NCBI GenBank assembly: GCA_024762375.1
Contig: JANTHQ010000140.1
Coordinates: forward strand, 1-5,913
Length of the DNA: 5,913 nucleotides
Origin: Anaerolineaceae bacterium
Lineage (GTDB): Bacteria; Chloroflexota; Anaerolineae; 4572-78
Direction of reading: 5' to 3'
Under the pieces are notes generated by a model that did no database searches, was not told where the DNA came from, and saw only the letters and a list, made by a program, of their open reading frames with translations. Positions within the stretch are counted from its first letter, which is position 1. Each line of letters opens with the position of its first letter. Shown one piece after another: positions 1 through 5,913 of this stretch. The position numbers were made by a program, and so were the translations under genes.

Positions 1-732
1 ATCTTTCACCTCTGCGGTAAAATAAATCACCACATTCCGGCACACAATCAAGTCGAATTCAGTTTCGAACGAATCGGTGAGCATGTTGTGCTGTCTGAAA
101 GTAATTTTTTGCCGCAGTGAATCTTTCACAAAATATTTGCCGTTCCGTTCATCGAAATATCGTTTCAGCAGAATATCCGAAACCGCACCGACATCATCTT
201 TGCTGTATGGCCCGCCGGCCTCGGCAATTGCCAACGCCGAGCGGTCAAGGTCGCTGGCGAGAATATAATGTTTGGTGAATGCGCCGGACAGTTCTGCCAG
301 CAAAATGGCGAGCGAGTATGGCTCTTGCCCACGCGAACACCCCGCGCTCCATACCCGCAACCCACCCGATGCCAGCGCGGTGGCGCCGTTCGGTTGCCCA
401 GCCCGACGCATTTCGCGCAACGATTTGCCACGCTGCCGAACCGCAATTTTTGCGCTCAGCAATTCGGGCAAAATAGTTTCGCGCAGGTATGTGTATTTGT
501 CGATATCCCTGAAAAATGATGATACATTTATGGTCAGATAATCTTTTAATTGACGGCGGGCAACATCATCGTTTTTAATGTTCCGGAAAAATGTCCGCCA
601 ATCCGGCTGGCCGGAGCGGATTAGGTATGTGCCCAGCCGCCGCTGCATTTGCGGCGCTTTATAAAAATCAAGATCAACGCCGGTGGTGGCCAATATTTCT
701 TTTTTGATATAGTCATACTCACGCGCGTCCAT
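1..732 (-). CDS. cheR: CheR, chemotaxis receptor methyltransferase (3' end cut by window)
   Basis: CheR transfers methyl groups from S-adenosylmethionine to glutamates of chemoreceptors, in the cytoplasm, opposing CheB. I translated 244 codons from ATG at 732 to the window edge with no stop; CheR proteins are usually about 270-280 residues, so roughly the last 30 are missing. The N-terminal helical domain (about 1-85) ends in the family motif NVSSFFRD (69-76). The SAM-binding domain starts at about 125, with WSAGCSRGQEPYSLA (128-142) matching the usual SAGCSTGEEPYS loop, then an acidic SDLD (160-163) and DLIVCRNVVIYF (227-238), all characteristic. The stretch at about 93-124 is longer than usual between the two domains. 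The start overlaps the end of cheB by 14 bp. An in-frame TGA lies two codons upstream, so ATG 732 is the earliest possible start; GGTGAG just upstream is a close, imperfect ribosome site, suggesting translational coupling to cheB. Identity is secure. Confidence 0.95.
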   Translation of the reverse strand, partial: MDAREYDYIKKEILATTGVDLDFYKAPQMQRRLGTYLIRSGQPDWRTFFRNIKNDDVARRQLKDYLTINVSSFFRDIDKYTYLRETILPELLSAKIAVRQRGKSLREMRRAGQPNGATALASGGLRVWSAGCSRGQEPYSLAILLAELSGAFTKHYILASDLDRSALAIAEAGGPYSKDDVGAVSDILLKRYFDERNGKYFVKDSLRQKITFRQHNMLTDSFETEFDLIVCRNVVIYFTAEVKD

Positions 733-1765
733 TGCTCACCATTTTTGCGATTGTCTGCGCCACATCGGGCAATGGAACCACAACATCTGCCAAACCGGCT
801 TCGACCACGCTGCGCGGCATACCATACACCACACTCGTGGCTTCATCTTCGGCGATGATGTGCCCGCCATTGGCCTTAATGCGCCGTGCGCCGTCCGTGC
901 CATCGCTGCCCATTCCGGTCAAAATCACCCCCACCACCGACGGGCCGAATTGCTCGGCGGCAGTTTCCATGGTGATATCCACAGCGGGGCGCACATGGTT
1001 TCGGCGGGGGCCTTGGTTCAATTTGATGCGTTTTTTGTCGGAAATTTCCATATGATAATCGCCGGGCGCGAGCAAAACCAGCCCTTTCGCCAGCCGGTCG
1101 CCATCTGCCGCCTCTTGGACGGTCAGCGGGCACATATCGTTCAACCGTTGCGCCAGCGATTTGGTGAACCCGGCGGGCATATGCTGAACGATAACCACCG
1201 GCGCGGGTAAATCGGCCGGGAGGTGCGACACAACTTCTTGCAGCGCTTTTGGCCCGCCGGTAGATGAACCGATGACCACCAGTGGGTCGCCGGTGGAAAA
1301 CGGACGCAGCGCCGCCCGATGCGAAATGCTCGGCGGCGGCTGAACCGGTTGTTCGATTTTGGTGCGGTGCACGCCGGCAGCGGCTTTGACTTTTTCGACC
1401 AGCACGGCCATCACGGCCCGCGTTTCGGCGCTGCCACTCGGTTTTTGCACAAAATCCACCGCACCGAGCATCAACGATTTGACAGTTGTCTGCGCCCCTT
1501 TCGCTGTCTGCGAGCTGAGCATGACCACCGGGGTTGGAAATTGTTTCATCACCCGTTCTAAGGTTGATAGCCCATCCAGCCGGGGCATTTCCACATCTAA
1601 TGTGACAACATCCGGTTTTAATGTTGGAATTTTCTGCAGCGCTTCGATGCCATCTTGAGCTGTGCCAACCACCGTTATGGCGGCATCGGCATCCAAATGG
1701 CGTTGGATGGTGTAGCGCATAAACGCAGAATCATCAACAATCAATACCCGAATTGGGTTTGCCAT
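719..1765 (-). CDS. cheB: CheB, receptor methylesterase/glutamine deamidase with receiver domain
   Basis: CheB removes methyl groups from receptor glutamates (and can deamidate glutamines) once its receiver is phosphorylated by CheA. At 348 residues it has the normal family length and two-domain layout. The receiver (about 4-122) has the acidic pair Asp11/Asp12, phospho-acceptor Asp57 in TLDVEMP, Ser84 and Lys108 in QKPS. A proline-rich linker (about 130-158) follows. The esterase domain (about 160-345) shows the expected catalytic triad: Ser168 in GSSTGGPKAL, His195 in VQHMPAGFT and Asp288 in TGMGSDGTDG. All activity residues are therefore present. The ATG at 1765 starts 4 bp after the cheY stop, and AGGGTG (1771-1776) overlapping that stop is a good ribosome site 5 nt from the ATG. 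The 3' end overlaps the cheR start. Function is confidently assigned from sequence. Confidence 0.98.
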   Translation of the reverse strand: MANPIRVLIVDDSAFMRYTIQRHLDADAAITVVGTAQDGIEALQKIPTLKPDVVTLDVEMPRLDGLSTLERVMKQFPTPVVMLSSQTAKGAQTTVKSLMLGAVDFVQKPSGSAETRAVMAVLVEKVKAAAGVHRTKIEQPVQPPPSISHRAALRPFSTGDPLVVIGSSTGGPKALQEVVSHLPADLPAPVVIVQHMPAGFTKSLAQRLNDMCPLTVQEAADGDRLAKGLVLLAPGDYHMEISDKKRIKLNQGPRRNHVRPAVDITMETAAEQFGPSVVGVILTGMGSDGTDGARRIKANGGHIIAEDEATSVVYGMPRSVVEAGLADVVVPLPDVAQTIAKMVSNGRA

Positions 1766-1769
1766 AATT

Positions 1770-2126
1770 TCACCCTAAAGCTTTTTTCAGCGCCAGCATC
1801 ACCCGGTCCGGGTCGAAAGGCTTAACCACATAGTCTCGGGCGCCGGCTTGGACGGCCTGCACCACCATTGATTCCTGCCCCAATGCCGTCAACATAATGA
1901 CTTTCGCTTGCGGGTCGAATCCTCTAATTTCCGTCAGGGCTTCGATGCCGGTTTTTTGCGGCATGGTGATGTCCATCAACACAGCGGCGGGACGTTCGGC
2001 TTTGTACACTTGCACGGCTTCTTCACCGTTTTCTGCTTCGACAACCTCATAGCCATGCCCCGACAGCAGTTTGGTCAAACGAACGCGCATAAATTTCGCA
2101 TCGTCCACTACTAATATTTTTGTCAT
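1770..2126 (-). CDS. cheY: CheY, single-domain chemotaxis response regulator
   Basis: CheY carries phosphate from CheA to the motor switch. The 118-residue protein is one receiver domain: acidic pair Asp8/Asp9, phospho-acceptor Asp52 in LMDITMP, Thr80, and Lys102 in YVVKPF. Tyr99 sits at the position of the switch aromatic Tyr106 of E. coli CheY. The AKFMR segment after the acidic pair, the MDITMP site and the QAGARDYVVKPF end resemble Bacillus and Thermotoga CheY, which are dephosphorylated by CheC/CheX/FliY enzymes; that fits the adjacent cheC and cheD. I place the start at ATG 2126, because GGAGGA (2131-2136) lies 4 bp upstream. A longer reading from TTG at 2144 would put that ribosome site inside the coding region. 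Output to a flagellar motor is inferred; no motor gene is in view. Confidence 0.95.
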   Translation of the reverse strand: MTKILVVDDAKFMRVRLTKLLSGHGYEVVEAENGEEAVQVYKAERPAAVLMDITMPQKTGIEALTEIRGFDPQAKVIMLTALGQESMVVQAVQAGARDYVVKPFDPDRVMLALKKALG

Positions 2127-2130
2127 AAGT

Positions 2131-2136
2131 TCCTCC
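2131..2136 (-). promoter_or_regulatory. Ribosome binding site that sets the cheY start
   Basis: On the minus strand this reads GGAGGA, a near-perfect Shine-Dalgarno sequence, followed by ACTT and then ATG at 2126. It lies inside the open frame if translation were started at TTG 2144, so it argues for the shorter 118-residue CheY. This is also the strongest ribosome site in the cluster, which would suit a signal protein needed in excess over the kinase (inference). Confidence 0.85.
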
Positions 2137-2169
2137 GATTTCAATTTTGGCTGAACTGTTATTGCTGGT

Positions 2170-2664
2170 TTATAACGGGCGTTCTTTTTGCCCCATGGTT
2201 CTCACAGTCATATCGCCGGTAGCCACATACAATTTGGCGGTGCGGCCACTGTTGCCACCGGTATCTTCCGCTTTGATGGAAAAACCCAGGTTGGACAGGG
2301 TTTCTTTTGCGGTTGCCACATTTCTTTCGCCGATGTTGAGCGTATTTTTAAACCCCGGCGAGGTGAGCATGCTGGCACCGCCGCAGATTCTCACGATGAT
2401 ATTGCTACGCGATGCACCCAATTTCAGCACTTCATCCAGCAATAGCGGCACACCCAAATCCACAAATTTGGCGGGGTTATCGGGTGTGCTATTTTTGGTC
2501 GCGGCGCTGGGCAGCAGTGCGTGCAACATACCGCCCACTTTGCGCTGCGGGTCGTAAAAACTTACCGCCACACACGAGCCCAACCCATACGCCACCAGCA
2601 CATCAGCGGGCGAGCGGCTCACTACAATTTGTCCAATTGATACAGAACGCACATTGTCTGCCAC
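2170..2664 (-). CDS. cheD: CheD, chemoreceptor glutamine deamidase
   Basis: CheD deamidates specific receptor glutamines to glutamates and, in Bacillus-type systems, binds CheC and raises its CheY-P phosphatase activity. The 164-residue protein has the usual family length. It shows YGLGSCVAV with the nucleophile Cys31, GGMLHALLP with His48, a GGASM segment (95-99), IGERNV (111-116) and EDTGGNSGRT (133-142). Cys31 and His48 are 17 residues apart, as between Cys27 and His44 of Thermotoga CheD. The third triad position, Thr21 in Thermotoga (six residues before the Cys), is Ala25 here. The start is GTG at 2664: a TAA lies in frame just upstream, so no longer product is possible, and AAGGGG (2671-2676) precedes it by 6 nt. 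It follows cheC by 33 bp, matching the known CheC-CheD partnership. Family assignment is firm; full deamidase activity is less so. Confidence 0.95.
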   Translation of the reverse strand: MADNVRSVSIGQIVVSRSPADVLVAYGLGSCVAVSFYDPQRKVGGMLHALLPSAATKNSTPDNPAKFVDLGVPLLLDEVLKLGASRSNIIVRICGGASMLTSPGFKNTLNIGERNVATAKETLSNLGFSIKAEDTGGNSGRTAKLYVATGDMTVRTMGQKERPL

Positions 2665-2670
2665 AGTTGA

Positions 2671-2676
2671 CCCCTT
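2671..2676 (-). promoter_or_regulatory. Ribosome binding site supporting the GTG start of cheD
   Basis: On the minus strand this reads AAGGGG, followed by a 6-nt spacer and GTG at 2664. No ATG is available at the N-terminus, and the upstream TAA in the same frame rules out an earlier start, so the site confirms a non-ATG start codon. Confidence 0.75.
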
Positions 2677-2697
2677 ACGTTACCACAGCATATTCGG

Positions 2698-3333
2698 TCA
2701 CTTGGTTTTGAAATATTTCATAATGTTTGCTTCCGGGTTGGGAATAACCCAGAATTTGGCCTGAATAATCCGACCGGCATCTTTGAACACCGTATCCAAA
2801 ATGATGAGCTGGTCGGCGGCAAATTCCATCGTGTTCACTGCCACAGCGGAAACGATGGATGCCGCCATGTCGATAATCACTGCGGGCGGCGACGGTACGA
2901 TAGAGTGCCCCGTGCGGTCAGATAACACGTTCAAAAACGAAGCCAAACTGATATTGCCAATTTCAGCCATCGCTGATTGTGCCACTTCATCCATTGCTTG
3001 CGTCGTGCCGGTCTCTTCGCCCATCAAAATATCTACCAGATAAAACGCGTCTTCCAGCCCGAAGATTATCAGCGATTGCCCCTGCAAATCGCCCTCGATG
3101 AGCAGGTACACCCCCACCGACTCGGCTTCCGGGCTTTCCGCGCCGTGTGCCAGCAAATCGACCAGTGGCACGGTCTTCAGCATCGGCGGGTCAATGGTAA
3201 TTTCGCGCCCGGTCAGCATCGAAAGGTTGTCGGCCACATTTTTCATCGCTTCATCCAGCAATGCCTGCGAGTTTTCGCCGGATAGCACTTCCACCCACAA
3301 ATTCGCTGATGATACGGTGTTATTCGAACTCAT
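2698..3333 (-). CDS. cheC: CheC-family CheY-P phosphatase
   Basis: CheC-type proteins hydrolyse the aspartyl phosphate of CheY-P and, with CheD, contribute to adaptation. The family signature (D/S)x3Ex2Nx22P is present once and complete: Ser120, Glu124, Asn127 and Pro150. The 211-residue length matches CheC (about 205-210) rather than the shorter CheX (about 155). The N-terminal half contains the pseudo-repeat where a first centre would sit (about 24-50, LLDEAMKNVADN), but Lys31 and Ala34 occupy the Glu and Asn positions, so only the second centre looks functional. The start ATG overlaps the cheA stop as ATGA (3330-3333), and AAGGAG (3341-3346) lies 7 nt upstream, pointing to translational coupling with cheA. 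cheD follows directly. A CheX label is the alternative; size and the neighbouring cheD favour CheC. Confidence 0.88.
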   Translation of the reverse strand: MSSNNTVSSANLWVEVLSGENSQALLDEAMKNVADNLSMLTGREITIDPPMLKTVPLVDLLAHGAESPEAESVGVYLLIEGDLQGQSLIIFGLEDAFYLVDILMGEETGTTQAMDEVAQSAMAEIGNISLASFLNVLSDRTGHSIVPSPPAVIIDMAASIVSAVAVNTMEFAADQLIILDTVFKDAGRIIQAKFWVIPNPEANIMKYFKTK

Positions 3334-5405
3334 ACAGTCACTCCTTGTTTCCGTGCCTGCATCGCGGCGCCAATTAGCCCCGGAATATCAATAATTAAGG
3401 CGATACTGCCGTCGCCGAGTATGGTTCCACCCGAAATACCGGGCAATTCGCCCATAATTGGATTCAATGATTTGACGACGATATCTTGCTTGCCGATAAT
3501 TTTATCGACCACCAGCCCGACCCGTTGTTTGCCCCACGCCACAGTGACAATCGCCGGACGGCTGTTGTCGCCGCGATGGTTGCCGTTCATCCGCGGATGA
3601 GTGAAAAAGTCGCGCAGGTCAATCAACGGCAAAACAGAATCCCGCCAGTGGATGACCGGGTTGCCTTTGACGTTGCTGATGGTCACGTCAGACAGGTACA
3701 GCGATTCGATGATGGTGGACAGCGGGATGGCGTATGTGATATTGTGCATCGAAACGAGCATGGTTTGCACAATCGCCAGCGTCAGCGGCAGGGTAATGCG
3801 AAATGTTGTCCCTTCGCCCAGTTTGCTTTCGACAACCACCGACCCACTGAGGCGCTCGATGTTCGAGCGAACCACATCCATTCCCACGCCGCGGCCGGAA
3901 ATATCGGTCACTTTGGCGGCGGTGGACAAATTCGGGCGGAAAATCAAATCGACGGCTTCTTCGTCATCCATCTGCGCGGCTTCATCCTCTGAAATCAGCC
4001 CGCGCTTGACCGCCGCGTTTTTGACTTTTTCCGGGTCGATACCGGGCCCGTCGTCTTTGACGGTGATGACAATATGCCCCTCTTCGTGCGATGCGGTGAG
4101 CATGACCGTACCGGTTGGATTTTTCCCCAGCCGCTCGCGCTCTTCGGGGGTCTCCATACCGTGGTCGACCGCATTTCTCAGCAGATGGATCAACGGGTCA
4201 CCAATAAATTCGATGAGCGAACGGTCGAGTTTGGTATCTTCGCCTTCGATGATTAAATTAACCTGTTTGCCCGCCGCACGGCTCACATCTCGCACCAAGC
4301 GGGGCATTTTTGCAAATGTACTGCCGATGGGCAACATTCGGGCACGCATCACTTCCTCTTGCAACTGGTCAACCACGCGCCCCAAATGCCCGTTCATCTC
4401 CGTCAAATCGTTGACGACATCTGCTTTGCCGTAAATTGCCAGCAACGAACTTTCAATTTGCAGCAACCGGTTTCGGTCGGTCACCAATTCGCCAACCAGA
4501 TTCATCAGCGAGTCCAAACGTTCCACACTGATGCGCACCGTTTTTTCCGCGCTCAAATCTACGCCGTGCCCGCCGCCCGTTTTTGGTTTGGCTTTCGTCT
4601 TTTTCGGCAACGCCGGTTTTTCGGGTTTGGGGGTGGTGGTTTCCAGCACAAATGGCGCCACATTGTACGATGCCAAATCCATCACATCCGCCAGCATTTT
4701 TTCAATGGCCGATGCACCTTCTTTGGTAGCCACCAGCAGTTCGATTTTGTGGTCGTGTTTGGTATTTGCCAGATCATCCATCGAAGGCTGCTGATACAAC
4801 ACCTCACCGACATCCATCACCGCGATGGCCGCCTGCGTCAATCGCGCTGCCGGGGCGAAACTTCCCGGCGCAGTTGTGGCGACCGCCACAAACAGCGAAT
4901 ACCCGTCAGCCTGCATGGCTTTCGCCCGCGCTTTGAGTGCATCATCCAGCGCAATGGCAACGGGATGGGCATTGCCATTGCTCGGCGCGGCTTGCGTTGG
5001 GGGGGAACTGTCGCCGCTCAAAATGGCGCGCAAACCGGCAAGTTGCTCCGAAATATCGGTGTCACTCATTTCCTGATTGGCAATCTCATCGCGGAATAAT
5101 TGCAAATAATCCAGTGTGGCAAGCAATTGGTCGGAAATTTCAGGGGTGGACACCAGTTTTTCTTCGCGCATGGCGTCGAAAATGGTCTCCATGGTATGGG
5201 TCAATTCCTGCATTTTGTGATGCCCGACCGTGCCGGCCAACGCTTTGATGGTATGTGCGGCTCGAAACACCCGATTGACGGTATCCGGGTCGGTCGTTTC
5301 TTCCAGCGCCAAAATGCCGCTTTCCAGCGCTTGCAGATGCTCGTTCACTTCATCCAGAAATATCCCGAGTTCATCCGCATCAATATCGAAAACTTGTGGA
5401 GCCAT
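3330..5405 (-). CDS. cheA: CheA, chemotaxis histidine kinase
   Basis: CheA is the cytoplasmic kinase that couples receptor state to phosphorylation of CheY and CheB. All five domains can be placed in the 691 residues. P1 (HPt, about 5-130) has phospho-His51 in RAAHTIKALAGT, with Lys54, His70 and Glu73 at the expected supporting positions. A P2-like regulator-binding domain follows (about 165-255), then a Lys/Pro/Gly linker (about 257-282). P3, the dimerisation helices, is at about 286-355. P4, the ATPase, has N-box HLLRNAVDHGME (407-418), G1 box DDGPGID (451-457), F-box IFRPNLSTA (488-496) and G2 box SGRGVGMDVV (503-512). P5, the CheW-like coupling domain, is at about 542-685. ATG 5405 is preceded by AAGGA (5413-5417) with a 7-nt spacer. 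It lies 33 bp after the receiver gene and overlaps cheC by 4 bp. The only oddities are Ala55 after the HPt Lys and Asn492/Leu493 in the F-box. Confidence 0.98.
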   Translation of the reverse strand: MAPQVFDIDADELGIFLDEVNEHLQALESGILALEETTDPDTVNRVFRAAHTIKALAGTVGHHKMQELTHTMETIFDAMREEKLVSTPEISDQLLATLDYLQLFRDEIANQEMSDTDISEQLAGLRAILSGDSSPPTQAAPSNGNAHPVAIALDDALKARAKAMQADGYSLFVAVATTAPGSFAPAARLTQAAIAVMDVGEVLYQQPSMDDLANTKHDHKIELLVATKEGASAIEKMLADVMDLASYNVAPFVLETTTPKPEKPALPKKTKAKPKTGGGHGVDLSAEKTVRISVERLDSLMNLVGELVTDRNRLLQIESSLLAIYGKADVVNDLTEMNGHLGRVVDQLQEEVMRARMLPIGSTFAKMPRLVRDVSRAAGKQVNLIIEGEDTKLDRSLIEFIGDPLIHLLRNAVDHGMETPEERERLGKNPTGTVMLTASHEEGHIVITVKDDGPGIDPEKVKNAAVKRGLISEDEAAQMDDEEAVDLIFRPNLSTAAKVTDISGRGVGMDVVRSNIERLSGSVVVESKLGEGTTFRITLPLTLAIVQTMLVSMHNITYAIPLSTIIESLYLSDVTISNVKGNPVIHWRDSVLPLIDLRDFFTHPRMNGNHRGDNSRPAIVTVAWGKQRVGLVVDKIIGKQDIVVKSLNPIMGELPGISGGTILGDGSIALIIDIPGLIGAAMQARKQGVTV

Positions 5406-5438
5406 AATGCAATCCTTGAAAAGGGTTGAAAATCGCCG

Positions 5439-5813
5439 TTACACTGCGGTGGATTTTAACGCGCTCTCGATCCGCTGCCGCAGAGTATTGTGGTCAACCG
5501 GTTTCAGCAGGTAATCGTGAACTTTCAGTTCCAGCACATTGAGCACTTGGTCGGGCTGATTGACCGCAGATAGCACCAGCACGGGCGTATTTTTCAGCAA
5601 TGGGTCGCCGCGCAGATATTTCAGAACCTGTGTGCCGGACATATACGGCATCATAATATCCAAAATTATCAAACTTGGTTTCGTCTCGCGGGCCAATGCG
5701 ATGCCGGTGGGTCCATCTTCTGCTTCGAGCACTTCGTAACCATCCAGCTCTAGCATCTGACGCAACGTTTCGCGCATTAACAGGCTGTCCTCTATGATGA
5801 GTATGCTTGCCAT
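5439..5813 (-). CDS. Stand-alone receiver-domain response regulator, distinct from CheY
   Basis: This 124-residue protein is a single receiver domain with no output domain. Glu8/Asp9 form the metal-binding acidic pair, Asp52 in ILDIMMP is the phospho-acceptor, Ser82 (LVLSAV) stands at the Thr/Ser switch position and Lys104 (YLLKPVD) is the conserved lysine, so it should be phosphorylatable. It differs clearly from the CheY encoded downstream: it has LDIMMPYMSG instead of MDITMPQKTG, an insertion-like GDPLLKN after helix 3, and no KPF ending. It resembles general single-domain regulators of the DivK/PilH/CheY-like type. As first gene of the cluster, 33 bp ahead of cheA, it is probably phosphorylated by CheA, perhaps as a phosphate sink or a second output (inference). 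ATG 5813 follows AGGA (5819-5822) with a 5-nt spacer. Its exact role cannot be read from the sequence. Confidence 0.9.
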   Translation of the reverse strand: MASILIIEDSLLMRETLRQMLELDGYEVLEAEDGPTGIALARETKPSLIILDIMMPYMSGTQVLKYLRGDPLLKNTPVLVLSAVNQPDQVLNVLELKVHDYLLKPVDHNTLRQRIESALKSTAV

Positions 5814-5848
5814 AATCTTCCTCTCGTCATCCTAACGATCACTACTAT

Positions 5849-5876
5849 ATTATCGGCGGCGGGTATCTTTTCTGAA
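5849..5876 (-). promoter_or_regulatory. Possible sigma-70 type promoter for the che operon
   Basis: On the minus strand, TTCAGA (5871-5876, 4 of 6 matches to TTGACA) and GATAAT (5849-5854, 5 of 6 matches to TATAAT) are separated by 16 bp. The pair lies about 35 bp upstream of the first gene's start codon. The 100 bp between that start and the window edge (5814-5913) holds no other convincing gene, so a promoter here is plausible, but the match is modest and the operon might begin further upstream. Confidence 0.3.
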
Positions 5877-5913
5877 GCCAGACGCCGTAAAGTTTGCATA
5901 AACGTTTGCCATA

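Noticed and set aside
165..446. A 93-codon minus-strand frame inside cheR that might suggest a frameshifted or broken gene.
   Set aside because: Translating the 732-to-1 frame gives an uninterrupted CheR with all motifs in order; the 93-codon frame is an out-of-frame shadow rich in Arg, Pro and Cys.
77..541. Several short plus-strand open frames opposite cheR.
   Set aside because: They overlap one another in different frames, lack ribosome sites and recognisable domains, and lie antisense to a secure gene.
2127..2169. Gap between cheD and cheY, the longest intergenic stretch within the cluster, examined for a terminator.
   Set aside because: It is AT-rich but has no clear inverted repeat; the only supported element is the GGAGGA site of cheY.
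2665..2697. Gap between cheC and cheD examined as a possible terminator or internal promoter.
   Set aside because: No stem-loop followed by a T-run and no paired -35/-10 elements; it contains only the cheD ribosome site.
3601..5099. Long plus-strand open frames (277 codons at 3601-4434 and 246 codons at 4359-5099) opposite cheA.
   Set aside because: They lie antisense to unmistakable CheA domains, have low-complexity or His/Gln/Arg- and Ser-rich translations with no recognisable motif, and are explained by the codon bias of the real gene.

Overview
The window is one tightly packed chemotaxis (che) gene cluster, all on the minus strand, so transcription runs from high to low coordinates. In transcription order it encodes: a stand-alone response-regulator receiver protein (5439-5813), the histidine kinase CheA (3330-5405), a CheC-family CheY-P phosphatase (2698-3333), the receptor deamidase CheD (2170-2664), the response regulator CheY (1770-2126), the receptor methylesterase CheB (719-1765) and the receptor methyltransferase CheR (1-732, cut by the window edge). 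Gaps are 33 bp or less, except 43 bp before cheY. cheA/cheC overlap by 4 bp and cheB/cheR by 14 bp, and most starts have a clear purine-rich ribosome binding site, so this looks like a single operon.

The genes form a near-complete signalling and adaptation circuit. CheA autophosphorylates on His51 and passes phosphate to CheY and CheB, and possibly to the extra receiver protein. CheY-P would signal to a motor. CheC would remove phosphate from CheY-P and probably pair with CheD. CheB and CheR would set receptor methylation. No receptor (MCP), CheW, CheV, flagellar or pilus gene is visible, so the sensor and the motor cannot be identified from this window.

The combination of CheC, CheD and a short CheY with an MDITMP phospho-site resembles the Bacillus/Thermotoga style of chemotaxis rather than the enterobacterial CheZ style. 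Base composition is moderate (low to mid 50s percent G+C, estimated by eye), and Shine-Dalgarno sites are strong. This fits a bacterium outside the Enterobacteria, perhaps Chloroflexota or a similar deep-branching group, but the phylum cannot be fixed from the sequence alone.

I see no mobile element, CRISPR array, tRNA/rRNA or convincing terminator. Nothing here amounts to a new system. The points worth a second look are residue-level: the Thr of the CheD catalytic triad is replaced by Ala, CheC keeps only one recognisable phosphatase centre, CheR has an extra loop, CheA has substitutions in its HPt and F-box motifs, and a second, quite different receiver protein heads the operon.
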